Shown: positions 11,601 to 21,724 of the stretch, piece by piece
Layout of the letters: each line of letters begins with the position of its first letter
How positions within the stretch are numbered: position 1 is the stretch's first letter
Translations under genes and position numbers: made by a program
The notes under the pieces: generated by a model
What the model saw: only the letters and a program-made list of their open reading frames with translations
Database searches by the model: none
Told to the model about the DNA's origin: nothing
NCBI GenBank assembly: GCA_946803715.1
Contig: CAMPET010000206.1
Coordinates: forward strand, 16,315-41,465
DNA length: 25,151 bases
Direction of reading: 5' to 3'
Source of the DNA: Beroe ovata
Lineage: Eukaryota > Ctenophora > Nuda > Beroida > Beroidae

Positions 11601-14134
11601 TTGTTGTTCATGCGCGGAAAGATTTTGCAGAATTTTAAAGAAATTTGTCAGTGGACACTGAAATTGAATATTTTCCAGAATTCCCATATCATATGATAGG
11701 TCATTCGATTTTGAGAATAAGATTCCCAAGAAACCTGTCAATGAGTAATAAGTATCCCAGAAACCTAAAATTAGTGTCAGTAAAAATAATATTCTGCAGA
11801 TACCTACTAAACTTATGCAAAGATAAAAAGTCAGAGTGGTGTCAGGGTAGAGTAACGTCATACTTGGGTGGTGTCAGCGCAAAGCGGTGTCAGACGAAAT
11901 GGTATAAGAGCAAAGTGGTGCCATACTAAAGTGGTCTAAGGGCAAAGTGGTGTCAGTGCTAACTCACCGCTATCGAGGAGTTGAGCAGACGCAATTGACA
12001 ACAGATCAGAATCTGACACCAGCACAGGCTCACTATCCTCGTCCTCCATATGAAACCAGTTGACAGATGGGAGAGGGGTGCCCTCTGCGTGACACTGCAA
12101 CTCCACTGACTGCCCCAGGGCAACAGACACGTTGGATTGCCTGGGGAGGTTGTCATAGAGCTGGATACAAGAAATCCTTGTGTTTCCATAGCAACTCAGC
12201 AGCATGTGTCACGTGACACTCACCAGTAGTCTACAGTGGGAGGTGCAGGTATGGCACAGAATCCCTGGTGAACTATAGTTATGTTGGACCCGGTTTCGCA
12301 GTTGTGTACCTGTGTGAATGAGTGTCACTCTAAAAACAGCTGCTGTCTCCAGAATTTGGAAAACATCACACTTTCAGGTGAGCATTCCTCCGCAAAGTTA
12401 TTATTGACTCACATCGAGGAAGCACTTGCTGAAGTACGTGTTACAGTCACTGCCACAGACAGCTTCAAACGAGGTACACTGAATGGCGGGACACCTGAAA
12501 ACAGCTTTCTGAATTCTGATCATCTTTGCTGTTTATGAATCATCATTTCATGTTTATCTGTGAGTCATGTAGCAGCTCGCATGCGCATTTCTGCACCGTT
12601 TAGAGTACTTATCAGGCACTTACCCCAGTAATTATCAACTTAACCAATATATATGGCAACACTCTGATATTACATACCCAGACATGTATTTACTGGGGGC
12701 CTTTGAGAATAAATATTCGCACGATATTTATTACAAAACTGATAAATTTTGCAGGATTTACCTGCAAAACAGAAAAAAATATTACCTCACGCCCCAAATT
12801 ATTTCGGAAATGTTGGAATATATTTCTCAGAACCGGTGTAGGAACTCACCGACAAACCGGTTCACCGGTAAAAACATCTATCTGACAGACTTTAGCCCCG
12901 GGACATCGGATAGTGGAACAGCCCTTCTTGATGGTGAGGTAGCCTCGTGAAATCTGTGGGAGGATGCGGGGACATGATGAACTGGGTTTTATAATACCTA
13001 GTGTTATGACAAACCAGCCACACAGAGCATACACCAGGCACATCTGCTGCACAGTGCACACCCTCTTCAATATACACTAACACACCCTGTCTCTGACCAC
13101 ACCCACACTCAAATACAGTCAGTTGCTGATCATGCTCTCACCTGGGTTCCTAGCGAGTTCTTAGCTCGGCAATAATACCATCCCTCGTCGGTTTGGCCCG
13201 CGTCACTAATGATGCGATAGGCGTGACCGATCTGAAAAATAGTGAAAATAATGCTAAAAACTCCGTATTTGTGATTTTATGCATCCCATGGCATATTATG
13301 CAACCCTATGTTCATAGGATGGTGACGTAATGTGCACATCACAACATAAGCCGCATATGTATTGCATTGACCACCGCCAGTCTGTTTCGGATTTCATGAA
13401 ACCTTCGATAATATATTTGAGGTTTTCTGGGGAACCAAAATCTCCAAGAATTTAGTCTCGCGATGATTCAACTGTATGCAATGTGATTAGGCTATCAACT
13501 TATGACAGTCTGATATATTATTGATGCGCCAGTATAGGTTCAAAGACCCACGTGTGAATGGAACCTACAAAGCTGCTCAAGATTGCATAGCCGCGCCATT
13601 TTTCTTGACACGTTTCACAATGCTCTCAGCTACACATTATTAAAGTTCACCACGACATTTATGTCTCGGAAAACTTGCATTACAAAGAGATTGGGTGCAG
13701 AGGGCTGGTTCCAAAGCTACGTCATCTTGATACCCTAAAATAGGATTTAGCAATGAGTTCTGACCTTTAAAGGGGTGGAAATATCGTTGAAGTCAACGTG
13801 AGTTATCTTGTTGGATTTTGGGATGCGCTTCATGATGGTTACACGTGGTTTTGGATAGCCTGCTGCCTCACAGAACAGCTGAAAAGCGGAAAAATGTTAA
13901 AATTCTCTCGATCCTTGCTGCCAAAAGAGGCTGAGATTGGATGAATTTGGAGAAATCTCAGGGAAATTGGATACTAAATAAATCTGTGAAGTTGATTACC
14001 TGAGCTCGTTGTCCAGATTCAACGGTCAAGTTCATGATGCTGATCGTAATGATAGGGGCAGTTGGGTCAGGGACCGCATCAGAGCAGCCAGTGTATAGCA
14101 GAATGAGAAGAGTTGGGATCATAGCAGAGATCAT
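8630..14134 (-). CDS. Secreted Ig-FOLN-Kazal-Ig-VWD multidomain protein, 14 exons
   Basis: Exons in reading order (high to low coordinate): 14134-14000, 13878-13765, 13231-13142, 12953-12850, 12494-12413, 12309-12224, 12140-11968, 11016-10863, 10203-10068, 9924-9779, 9601-9409, 9283-9207, 9099-8963, 8742-8630 (TAA). Total 579 aa, all 13 junction phases consistent. Signal peptide about 1-20 (MISAMIPTLLILLYTG). Ig1: Cys48 to Cys104 with DEGWYYC. FOLN-like module 125-147 (C-x4-C-x5-C-x10-C). Kazal 149-193 with VCGSDCNTY, where an extra Cys165 replaces the usual Gly. Ig2: Cys220 to Cys266 with DSGLYFC. VWD starts about 294 (GNGHVRTFDSQFYSFGGEC) and ends in CGLCGGNN (427-434). A Cys-rich C8-like tail follows. 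There is no transmembrane segment, so it is probably an extracellular matrix or secreted factor. Kazal domains are often protease inhibitors and FOLN/Kazal pairs occur in follistatin-like proteins; which applies here is unknown. The upstream frame stays open to 14305, but the signal peptide supports the start at 14134. Confidence 0.92.
11017..11967 (-). repeat. Long intron 7 with GGTGTCAG-type repeats at both ends
   Basis: This 951-bp intron is the largest of the gene. Imperfect repeats of (A)AGTGGTGTCAG, spaced about 15-20 bp, crowd its left end (about 11020-11120, for example GGTGGGGTCAGCGATAAGG) and its right end (about 11834-11960, for example CAAAGTGGTGTCAG). A small inverted repeat TTGACA-CCGA-TGTCAA lies in the left cluster. 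The middle is AT-rich without a credible exon. The arrangement could be decayed minisatellite or the ends of an inserted element. Confidence 0.6.
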
Positions 14135-17100
14135 ATCTCGAGATATATAGCTGTTGAGGGAGATATAGTTAGTGGATTTATTGGTCCTTAACTTTTGGAA
14201 CAATTTGGCACGATCTGGAGACTGAATAAAGAATAAGAATGTCGAGAAGGGTAGACTGTTCAAGTAGCTGTACTGCGAGTAGCTATAGCATTCACAAAAC
14301 GCCATTTAGCATAAATCAAAACATCTGATATCACTTCGCATGATAAGGCAACCTTTCAAAGGAATATAGGGAACATAACTATGCAACCTTTCAAACGAGC
14401 TACGGCTGCTGCACTTGTATTCATTTGAAGGAAAGTTTACACATGACAGCTAGGCCAGGGTAAATATGACGTAGAGCAGTGCCTGTCAGTGTCTTAGGAA
14501 ACCTCAACTGTCGTATGGTACTAATAGGTACGTATGAAAGATATTAACTACAAGTATTGAGTGATTGGGCCAAAATGTTACGGCTGTGAGTTAACGGAAA
14601 ATGAATAGTAAGCTACCCTATAACGCATAATATATTATTTGTCACGTAGGCTAACGGGTGAATGAATATCACATGTACTACGTCATATACGTACAGGTCT
14701 AATTGCATCCGATGTACACATATACTCTCAGACGAAGGTTCTGGTCCTATGAATCTCCCTAATGAGTAGGTAATGGAGCTGACGAGGCCCATTCTAGTGT
14801 TACAAAGTAAGGAATGAACTATAATGAAGGAATGGAAAAAATAAAAATGGTCACAAGGGAGAAATGAATTTACAAGGTGCCCCGGATGGGCGACCCAGCC
14901 CCAATTAACCGGAACAGCAGCACAGACACAAATTCCAGGGATGTTTTCAGCAAATACGATGATGACGCTCATGTGCTGCTCTCACCCTGCGCGCGTGTGT
15001 GTGATCTGATTTAGTGCAATTATATACCGTTATGGTGATGATGCAGCAATATGCAATTTGGATATTGTTACTGAGAATTTAATCAGCCGGTGCTGCGAAT
15101 TGGTGCACTGCAAATTACGCACAAGTAATTTGGAGTCTGCAAAATGAAAATTGATCAGGAATACATAATTGCGGCATATCTAATCCAATCTATAATCTAT
15201 GGGGTTTGGCTTTGATGTTGTGATTGGCAGACCGAGTGCGGGAGTGCCGACTATAACTTGATGTTCACAGATTAGCTTTTTCTGTTGGCGACACGAAATA
15301 CTAATAGCGTGCTTTCGAAAATCAAAAGATCAAAAAGCTATCTTAGCTTTGATGCTGCAAGACACGTGTGAGCCGCATACCATTGTCTGATTTCTGGAAT
15401 TTGGATCTCCTCAGGGATTTGACGCGCGAAAATAGTATATAGGTTCAAATTTCAGTGATTCATCGTGTGTCATGACTCATGAGCGCGCGCGAGAAGAAAA
15501 ATACAAATTCTCCAGCTTGTTGGATGACAACAATGATGACACCAAATCATGACAGGTACCTACCCTTAATAATTGTGATTCGAAATGAATTTCAAACAAA
15601 CTTTTCATACAATCATCTTGTCTATTTATCATTTATGCTAATTTTAATCTTACTTTCGGCAAATTCACACCTATTTCATAACGTAATGTAAAACAAACTA
15701 TAGTTCATGATATGACTATTATAAATACTTACGATAAGTCATGCCCATATTTATACGATGACAAAGACTAACAGCCAGTCTGCGACAATAAATCTAGACA
15801 GGGCTATCCTCAATTGATCCTTTTCAGATTAATTATCGATGATCGAAATACTCCTGAAATCCGCAGCTTGGAGGCTCTCGCAGAGCTGCAGGCTTTTGCA
15901 GAATGCAATCAAAATTGAGGTGCATGCCATTAAGTATAACATCGTTGAAACACGGCTCACCCATCAGCAAGTTTTGCTAAATTTTACGCTTATTTCAAGT
16001 CTGAAAGTATCTATTCTATCAACAACATAATAAAACTAAAATAAATGCAATGCTGCAGGTCTTGAATTTTTGTCTCTTGATGTGCAATAACAGCGAATGA
16101 AATGAACATGGAGCAAACTTTGTGATCAATATAATGGATTAATGGCATGGAAAAAATGTAGGATATAAAGCTTTCATATACGCAAATACGACAATTTTTG
16201 CCATAACTTTTGCCAACATAGGTAAATACCTATATAACTAAAGGAGTGTTCGCAATATTCGCATATTTTGAATCCTTATCGAGATCTCTTGGCGCATTGT
16301 AATGAGTAATTTATCGTGAAAAGTAGCATCTTTACCGGAAAAACTCAATAATAAACAAACCCCTGCCATATATATTTGTGATTCCTAGCGAACTCTTAGA
16401 TAATCTGCGAATGCCTCGACGGCAAATTGAGTATTCTTTGTGCTGACAAATGACAATGTGATACATGGTTCAAGTACCTAATTTATCCTAAATTTCAAAG
16501 GCGTGTCAATAAATTCTAAGCCTAACATGCCTTCATGTTCTGAGAGAAACGAGGTTCATATTATGATACAACATTTTACAATTTTTTGGGGAGGAGACGC
16601 GTACGTTGTGAACAAATGATTCAGACATGATGTTCACGAATTATGGACAATGCCCCGAAATGTTCGGGAAAAATCAGACGAATCAAAATAAAATTCCGGC
16701 CATTGTAAAATGAGGTAACAACAGTCCTGGCTGGGAATCAACATATATCATATTCGTGCAGAATTTTGTTGTGTTATTTGATCAGTTTATAGAATTGTAA
16801 TTGTTCCAAATAACTCACCTTATCACGACGCAGATCATAATTTAATTTATCCACGTGAAAATTACAGATTTACAAAAAAAAGGCGTGACTGAAACGGTTT
16901 AATTATGTGGGTAAATTGCAGCTGGGAAAATCAAGAATGTTATTCGTATATTCGAAGGGAGAACACTTTTTGCACGTGTTTAAATCGATGTGGCCCATGC
17001 AACGGAATGAATAAATCTAAATTTATGAGGTTAGGTAAATATTCGTCGTGGGAAATCAAATATTCTAAGGTTTTTTGAACAAAATAGGATTTTAGCGATG

Positions 17101-17779
17101 CATTGACATGCGATATTATTAGCACAAAATTTGCACAAAACTTTGCAAAATTCGTCAAAGCACACAGGAACACACACGTAATATGACTGACGAATCATTT
17201 TTAAAGTATTTACATATTGATTTAATCAGTCGACAGCAAATAAAATTCATGCGTAGGTTGAATCACACCAATGCAGTGCTAAATGCTTTTTTGTCAACAA
17301 GTTTGCAAAAACCAAATAAAAACGGAATTCACAAAACAGCTTGGGCTAAAAATAGGATTCCTGTTACATAGCTGTATATCTGTTATCCACGGATAATCCC
17401 AAAAATAGCCCTCGAGAATGAAAAATGCAACTTCATAGAATGACCAAGCTTTGTCGATCGATGATAGACCCTCATGTCGAGAATTTCGTTTTGCGCGCGC
17501 CGCGCGCGGCCCAAACTTATTCTCATATGCGGCTTACATGAGCGGTCCAGCATCGCCAGACAAGACCAAGCTGTTCCCGAGGATTGGTGATAATAAAGAT
17601 ATAAATTCTCTTCCAGCCCCCGCCCAAACATAGCGAGCAATCAACAGCGAACACACACACACACACGGATATGAAATATGGATATATGATAAAGGCGTGG
17701 ATTCCAGCTGGGACAAATATAATACGCATACCTCAGAATATATGAATTCCGATAATAATTACACAACTATTATTGCTTT
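14135..17779. other. Gene-poor AT-rich stretch upstream of the Ig/Kazal/VWD gene
   Basis: No exon chain or protein domain could be recognised on either strand. The right part (14135-14305) keeps the frame of the downstream signal peptide open and is probably 5' UTR or promoter. Otherwise I see AT-rich unique sequence, a GC-alternating patch at 17493-17511 (GCGCGCGCCGCGCGCGG) and a short CA run at about 17652. A minus-strand frame at 14972-14613 has no recognisable motif. Confidence 0.55.
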
Positions 17780-17887
17780 TTGTCAACCTATAGTATAAAT
17801 AGTATAAAGAAGAATTTATGCTGCGATATTCTCGCCATTATTCTGTCATTGTCGCGGCGCAAGAGTGACAAAATACTGGCCGTTACT

Positions 17888-18046
17888 CGACCACTATATA
17901 CGACCACTCAATACGAATACTATAATATACGACCACTATATACGACCACTATAATATACGAACACTATAATATACGACCACTATATACGACCACTCTAAT
18001 CGACCAATATAATATACGACCACTATATACGACCACTCAGTACGAT
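17888..18046. repeat. CGACCACT minisatellite with 13- and 16-bp units
   Basis: The octamer CGACCACT or a one-base variant recurs at 17888, 17901, 17930, 17943, 17959, 17975, 17988, 18001, 18017 and 18030. The spacings are mostly 13 and 16 bp, joined by TATA/TATAATATA. Units combine into a 42-45 bp higher-order period. One forward frame stays open and repeats the peptide RPLYTTT with spacers, and the reverse strand is open as well, but neither frame has independent coding evidence. Confidence 0.85.
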
Positions 18047-18603
18047 GTTTTTCAGGGATTGAGAAGATATTGATCATTGATATCCACGAGCCCCGACAGG
18101 CAACAACCCTTGGCCATGCTGTCGGGATGGATTCGTAGCGGACAGCGAGCAAGAATGAGCTGGCACAATAGCTACCGACAGGGGATATGCGGGGGTTTAT
18201 ATCTCGCAGTAAATGCAATTCTAGGAATACCAAAATAATGATGAAGACTTGTTGATAGATGATAATATCCTCGTAGGAGGATATATAACCTGATGCATGG
18301 TTAAACGCGGGGTGGTAACAACAGCTGCTGTGTATCATAATAACATGGAGATATGGGATGGCTGGTAATCAATGATCAGATCCAAGAATGTAATACGCGG
18401 AAATAGCACAGCTTTCGAGCTCTAGTGATTCCCATATTATCAGAAAATCATGTATTGCCCGACTGATATCCGGCATGGTGAATAATATACTTATAGAACC
18501 TGTCAATGGACAGAAAGCTTGTCTCTATGGATAATCACCCTAGAGATGCAGTACTACAGTATGACAGGATGATATCTCGAGGAACTGGAGGTGGAAACCC
18601 GCT

Positions 18604-18717
18604 TCATAACGTCCAACTTCTTCCACCATCGCATATACTACTACTATCATAGAACCCATAATAAGCCGCGCAGTGCCCACTAGCCACGGTATCACACATA
18701 TAGCAACCCTGGCAAAT
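18604..18717 (-). other. Candidate terminal exon, Cys-rich (weak)
   Basis: On the minus strand a good acceptor (TCTTGTTTCAG) precedes an open 38-codon stretch ending in TGA at 18604. It reads ICQGCYMCDTV with further Cys residues (five in 37). It looks like a last exon of an extracellular Cys-rich protein, but I could not join it to an upstream exon with matching phase. It could be a chance ORF or a remnant. Confidence 0.25.
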
Positions 18718-19220
18718 CTGAAACAAGACTTTCTTCTGGGTTTCTTCTGAGAGAGACTCTAAATTACATGGAATCCATACCATACTCCATGGTACTAGAA
18801 TATACAGGGAGACTTGAGACTCATAGTAGAGAACTTGCACTATTAATACACACTTATGCTGCTGGAGAGTCGTGGCATGGAACCCATACTCTTAATCCTA
18901 TAGAGGAAAATTCTACCTCCAAATCCAACGTGGAGGAGCCTACGAGTCGAGCACTCGACATAATATCCGGTGACTTTATGGGGTCTTCATATCCCCTCAT
19001 GAGGAGAAATTACTGCTTTGAGCTCTAAAGAAGGAGCAGAGAAGGAAGCGGGGGAAAAACTGAAAAGCGACATTCGACGAACGAATAAGTGCTGCAGAAT
19101 TCATCCTCTGTAACAGTAATAAAGCTATAAACGACAATTGTTCTGCAATATTATGCCGTTGTCCACAAATATTCGGAATTCTTCTTCTTCGGGACAAGAA
19201 TGTAAAGGGGGGAGCGGATT

Positions 19221-19420
19221 TCAGCTACAGAATGTGAAGGGAAGCTCAAGAAGTAGCATCTGTAACTCAAGTGGAAGTGTCTTCAATGCTTCAACTTGAC
19301 TACAATCAATAAGTATAATATAGTCAAGAGTGGTAGGACCATAACAGACGCAAGCCTTGTGAGGTTTTAGCCATAGATCATCAGTCATAAGTCCTATCTC
19401 TGGGATGTAACAAACTGTCT
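19221..19420 (-). other. Candidate LRR N-terminal cap fragment (weak)
   Basis: A minus-strand frame contains HKACVCYG, then LIDCSQVEALKTLPLELQ and LLLEL. This follows the LRRNT pattern (CxC, then vxCs, then lxxlPxeL, then lxL). It ends in a stop at 19221 with no following leucine-rich repeats and no clear donor. I infer either an LRR gene fragment, an exon whose partners I missed, or coincidence. Confidence 0.25.
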
Positions 19421-19561
19421 GGGCGAGGCAGGCCGTATGGCTGCACTCACGATGTCGTGAAACCTTTACCACGCCAAGAATTCCGCTATTTGTCGATCTT
19501 GAGATTGAGGGAATTACGTAACAAGTATCAGATCATACTCTGACACTAACTAAGTCCATAA

Positions 19562-20181
19562 CTCTGTCACTGATTAGTAATCTTTGAAGCGTTCTAACCA
19601 CTTGAAGCTTAAGCAAACAATAGTGAAAACTATCGACTCGATAGAAACCCATAGCTAGGGGACTCCGCGACAGAACATGACTATGAGTGGGATAACAATA
19701 AGAAATCCCTATATTAACACGGGCGCACGCAGAAGTATTTCTTCGTAAGTCTTCTTTCCGATGTAGCATGCCTAGTACAGGCCAGAAACCAGCGAGCAGC
19801 TACAATGAATGACATGAGGAATTTATCATTTTAAAAAGGGAGTATATTTATNTATCAGTGAAAATATGGCCATGGAACAAGAGGGTTACCCCTCTGTCAC
19901 TGATTAGTAACCATTGAAGCGTTCTAACCACTTGAAACTTAAGCAAACGATAGTGAAAACTATCGACTCGATAGAAATCCATAGCTAGGGGACTCCGCGA
20001 CGGAACATGACTATGAGTGGGATAACAATAAGAAATCCCTATATTAATACGGGCGCACGCAAAAGTATTTCTTCGTAAGTCTTCTTTTCGATGTAGCAGG
20101 CCAAGTACAACTCAGAAACCAGCGAGCAGCTACCTTGAATGACAGGAGGAATTTATCATTTTAAAAAGGGAGTATATTTAT
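19562..20181. repeat. 290-bp direct duplication ending at N 19852
   Basis: Copy 1 (19562-19851) and copy 2 (19892-20181) align at a constant offset of 330 with few substitutions and no net indel. The N at 19852 is the base right after copy 1, as at 516. About 40 bp of other sequence separates the copies. No coding content is supported. Uncollapsed alleles at an assembly join are the simplest explanation. Confidence 0.85.
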
Positions 20182-20535
20182 TATGGGGGTGGGGTGCATG
20201 GATATGTATTTTAAAAGTCTGTACTAATTTATCGTGACATTTGACAGTCACTTGGGAAAATTACAAACTAATTCTCCGAAAGGCACCCACGGATGGACTT
20301 TCAATATATTCGTGTGCTCCTGAGAATTAACTTTGAGTGCGGATAATTTCAAAGTCGCATTCTCGTGCAAATTGCTCACACTGATCGATTGGAATTAAAC
20401 CGTGAGATTGAGAATTCGAATAAAATTATTGTCAAGCTCCTACAATTCGACATGGCGAATCTTTTTGACATCTTTGATGAGCCATCGATTCGGAATAACC
20501 TGCCGATTCTAAGCAGGAGCATTTCCCTCAATCAA

Positions 20536-20580
20536 CATCCAATCAACTGGCATCCAATCAACTGGCATCCAATCAGCTGA
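20536..20580 (+). promoter_or_regulatory. Triple CCAAT repeat upstream of the kinase
   Basis: A 15-bp unit CATCCAATCAACTGG occurs three times (20536, 20551, 20566; the last slightly changed), placing CCAAT at 20539, 20554 and 20569. CCAATCA matches the NF-Y box consensus. It lies about 200-230 bp before the TATA-like box, a plausible promoter position, though it may equally be a small tandem repeat. Confidence 0.4.
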
Positions 20581-20670
20581 CCAGGATGTATAGCATGGAG
20601 CATGCACAATTAATGACCAGGTTCAAGTGTCCACTCTGGCTGATCACTAGAGCCGTATCAATGACAAGCT

Positions 20671-20684
20671 GTTACCATGACAAC
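20671..20684 (+). promoter_or_regulatory. X-box-like site upstream of the kinase
   Basis: GTTACCATGACAAC matches the RFX-type consensus GTTNYYATRRNAAC. It lies about 85 bp before the TATA-like box and about 200 bp before the kinase ATG. It is one of nine exact matches in the window. Confidence 0.5.
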
Positions 20685-20766
20685 ACTCCATGTCACCCGA
20701 GCCGGTTCCAATTCCTACTCCTGTTTCCACCATGTTAACACACAATCCCTGTTCACAAACTCCTCG

Positions 20767-20773
20767 TATAAAA
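20767..20773 (+). promoter_or_regulatory. TATA-like box of the kinase gene
   Basis: TATAAAA lies 112 bp before the kinase ATG. With a usual start about 30 bp downstream it would give a 5' UTR of about 80 nt. The spacing fits an intronless short gene. Confidence 0.5.
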
Positions 20774-20884
20774 CCACATCGTCATGATAATCAGTATCAA
20801 CTTCGTCACTAACCACCACTGTTACGAACTTTCTTTCCTCTGTTTGGTTGTTACAACTTCTTTTCCTCTGTGTAACGTCTCGAC

Positions 20885-21724
20885 ATGTCCTCAACCCCAG
20901 ATCAGCCCTCTCCCCACACATTCAAATCACAGTACCGGACCATCAGACAGATTGGAGCCGGAGGTTACGGCCGAGTTTGGCTCTGTGTCCGGATATCCGA
21001 TCGCCGTCTCTTCGCCGTAAAGATCGTTCCCGAAGCCCGATGTCGACGGAAAACTTTCTGCGGAACCCGTGATGATTTTATCAGTGACGAGGTGATTCTC
21101 TGGGAGGGATTATCCCATCCCGGGATTGTGGAGCTGGAGGAAGTTTATCTAGAGGAGGGACATTGGGTCCTCGCTATGGCATACCACAAGGGATATCGGG
21201 ATCTATTCTCGCTCACATCTCACGGGGAAGTAATGTCGGAGAGCGATGCGGTTAACATCATCAGACAGGTGGTGGAGGTGTGCGGGTACCTTATATCAGA
21301 GGAGGTGGACCACAGAGACATCAAGGACGAGAACATTCTCTACAACCCGGAAACAAAACAGATCAAACTCATTGACTTCGGGTCAGCGTCATTTCTCGGA
21401 GATGAGCGGTATTCGACTATGCAGGGCACAGAGGTGTACATTCCGCCCGAATACTACAATCACGGGTCATACCACCCTCTTCAAGGTATGGTGTGGAGCA
21501 TTGGGTGTCTGGCGTACGTGTTGGTGAACGGAACCTGCCCATTCAACACCAGAAGCGAGGTCATGGAGCACAAGGTGGTGAATTGGCGCCACGATGGCGT
21601 CGGACCCTTGTACAGAGACTTTGTGGAGAAGTGTTTGGAGAGGATGGAACTCCTCAGACTAGAGTTTGGGAGACTGCACATGCACCCGCTTCTGAGGGGT
21701 GCATGTGAGATGAAATTCACGTGA
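20885..21724 (+). CDS. PIM-like serine/threonine protein kinase, single exon
   Basis: An uninterrupted 279-aa kinase domain with almost no flanks; vertebrate PIM kinases are about 310 aa. Visible elements: glycine loop GAGGYGRV (24-31), ATP lysine in AVK (Lys46), helix C Glu69, catalytic HRDIKDEN (143-150, base Asp145), DFG (164-166), GTEVYIPPE in the activation segment (181-189, PPE where most kinases have APE), VWSIG (203-207) and a C-lobe ending at HMHPLL. PIM-type signs are HRDIKDENIL, LIDFGSA, SPPE-like segment, VWS-G with NGTCPF, and a hinge of PIM length leading into DLF (107-109), although the ERP of PIM hinges reads AYH here. All catalytic residues are present, so it is probably active; PIM kinases are typically constitutively active and controlled by expression. 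The lack of introns contrasts with the neighbouring genes and suggests retroposition or a single-exon family. The start is the first ATG after the TATA-like box. Confidence 0.92.
   Translation: MSSTPDQPSPHTFKSQYRTIRQIGAGGYGRVWLCVRISDRRLFAVKIVPEARCRRKTFCGTRDDFISDEVILWEGLSHPGIVELEEVYLEEGHWVLAMAYHKGYRDLFSLTSHGEVMSESDAVNIIRQVVEVCGYLISEEVDHRDIKDENILYNPETKQIKLIDFGSASFLGDERYSTMQGTEVYIPPEYYNHGSYHPLQGMVWSIGCLAYVLVNGTCPFNTRSEVMEHKVVNWRHDGVGPLYRDFVEKCLERMELLRLEFGRLHMHPLLRGACEMKFT

Larger units (their letters stand above)
18074..20535. other. Gene-poor stretch before the kinase promoter
   Basis: Apart from the two weak minus-strand exon candidates and the 290-bp duplication, nothing coding is supported here. 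Open frames at 18768-19028 (+) and 20365-20580 (+) lack motifs and splice context. Confidence 0.5.

Noticed and set aside
12182-12223. Shorter intron 6 (acceptor at 12177) for the Ig/Kazal/VWD gene
   Set aside because: It would make a 47-bp intron with a poor acceptor (CACAAG). The acceptor at 12141 (CTCCCCAG) gives an 83-bp intron, the right phase and a clean Ig start.
17888-18046. CRISPR-like array
   Set aside because: Units are 13-16 bp without unique spacers, in a eukaryotic genome; it is a minisatellite.
18768-19028. 86-aa plus-strand ORF starting MESIPYSM
   Set aside because: No domain, no splice partners and no promoter signs; lies opposite the weak minus-strand candidates.
20452-20580. 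Short plus-strand ORF ending in a repeated HPINW peptide
   Set aside because: The repeat is better read as three CCAAT-containing 15-mers upstream of the kinase; the ORF has no domain.
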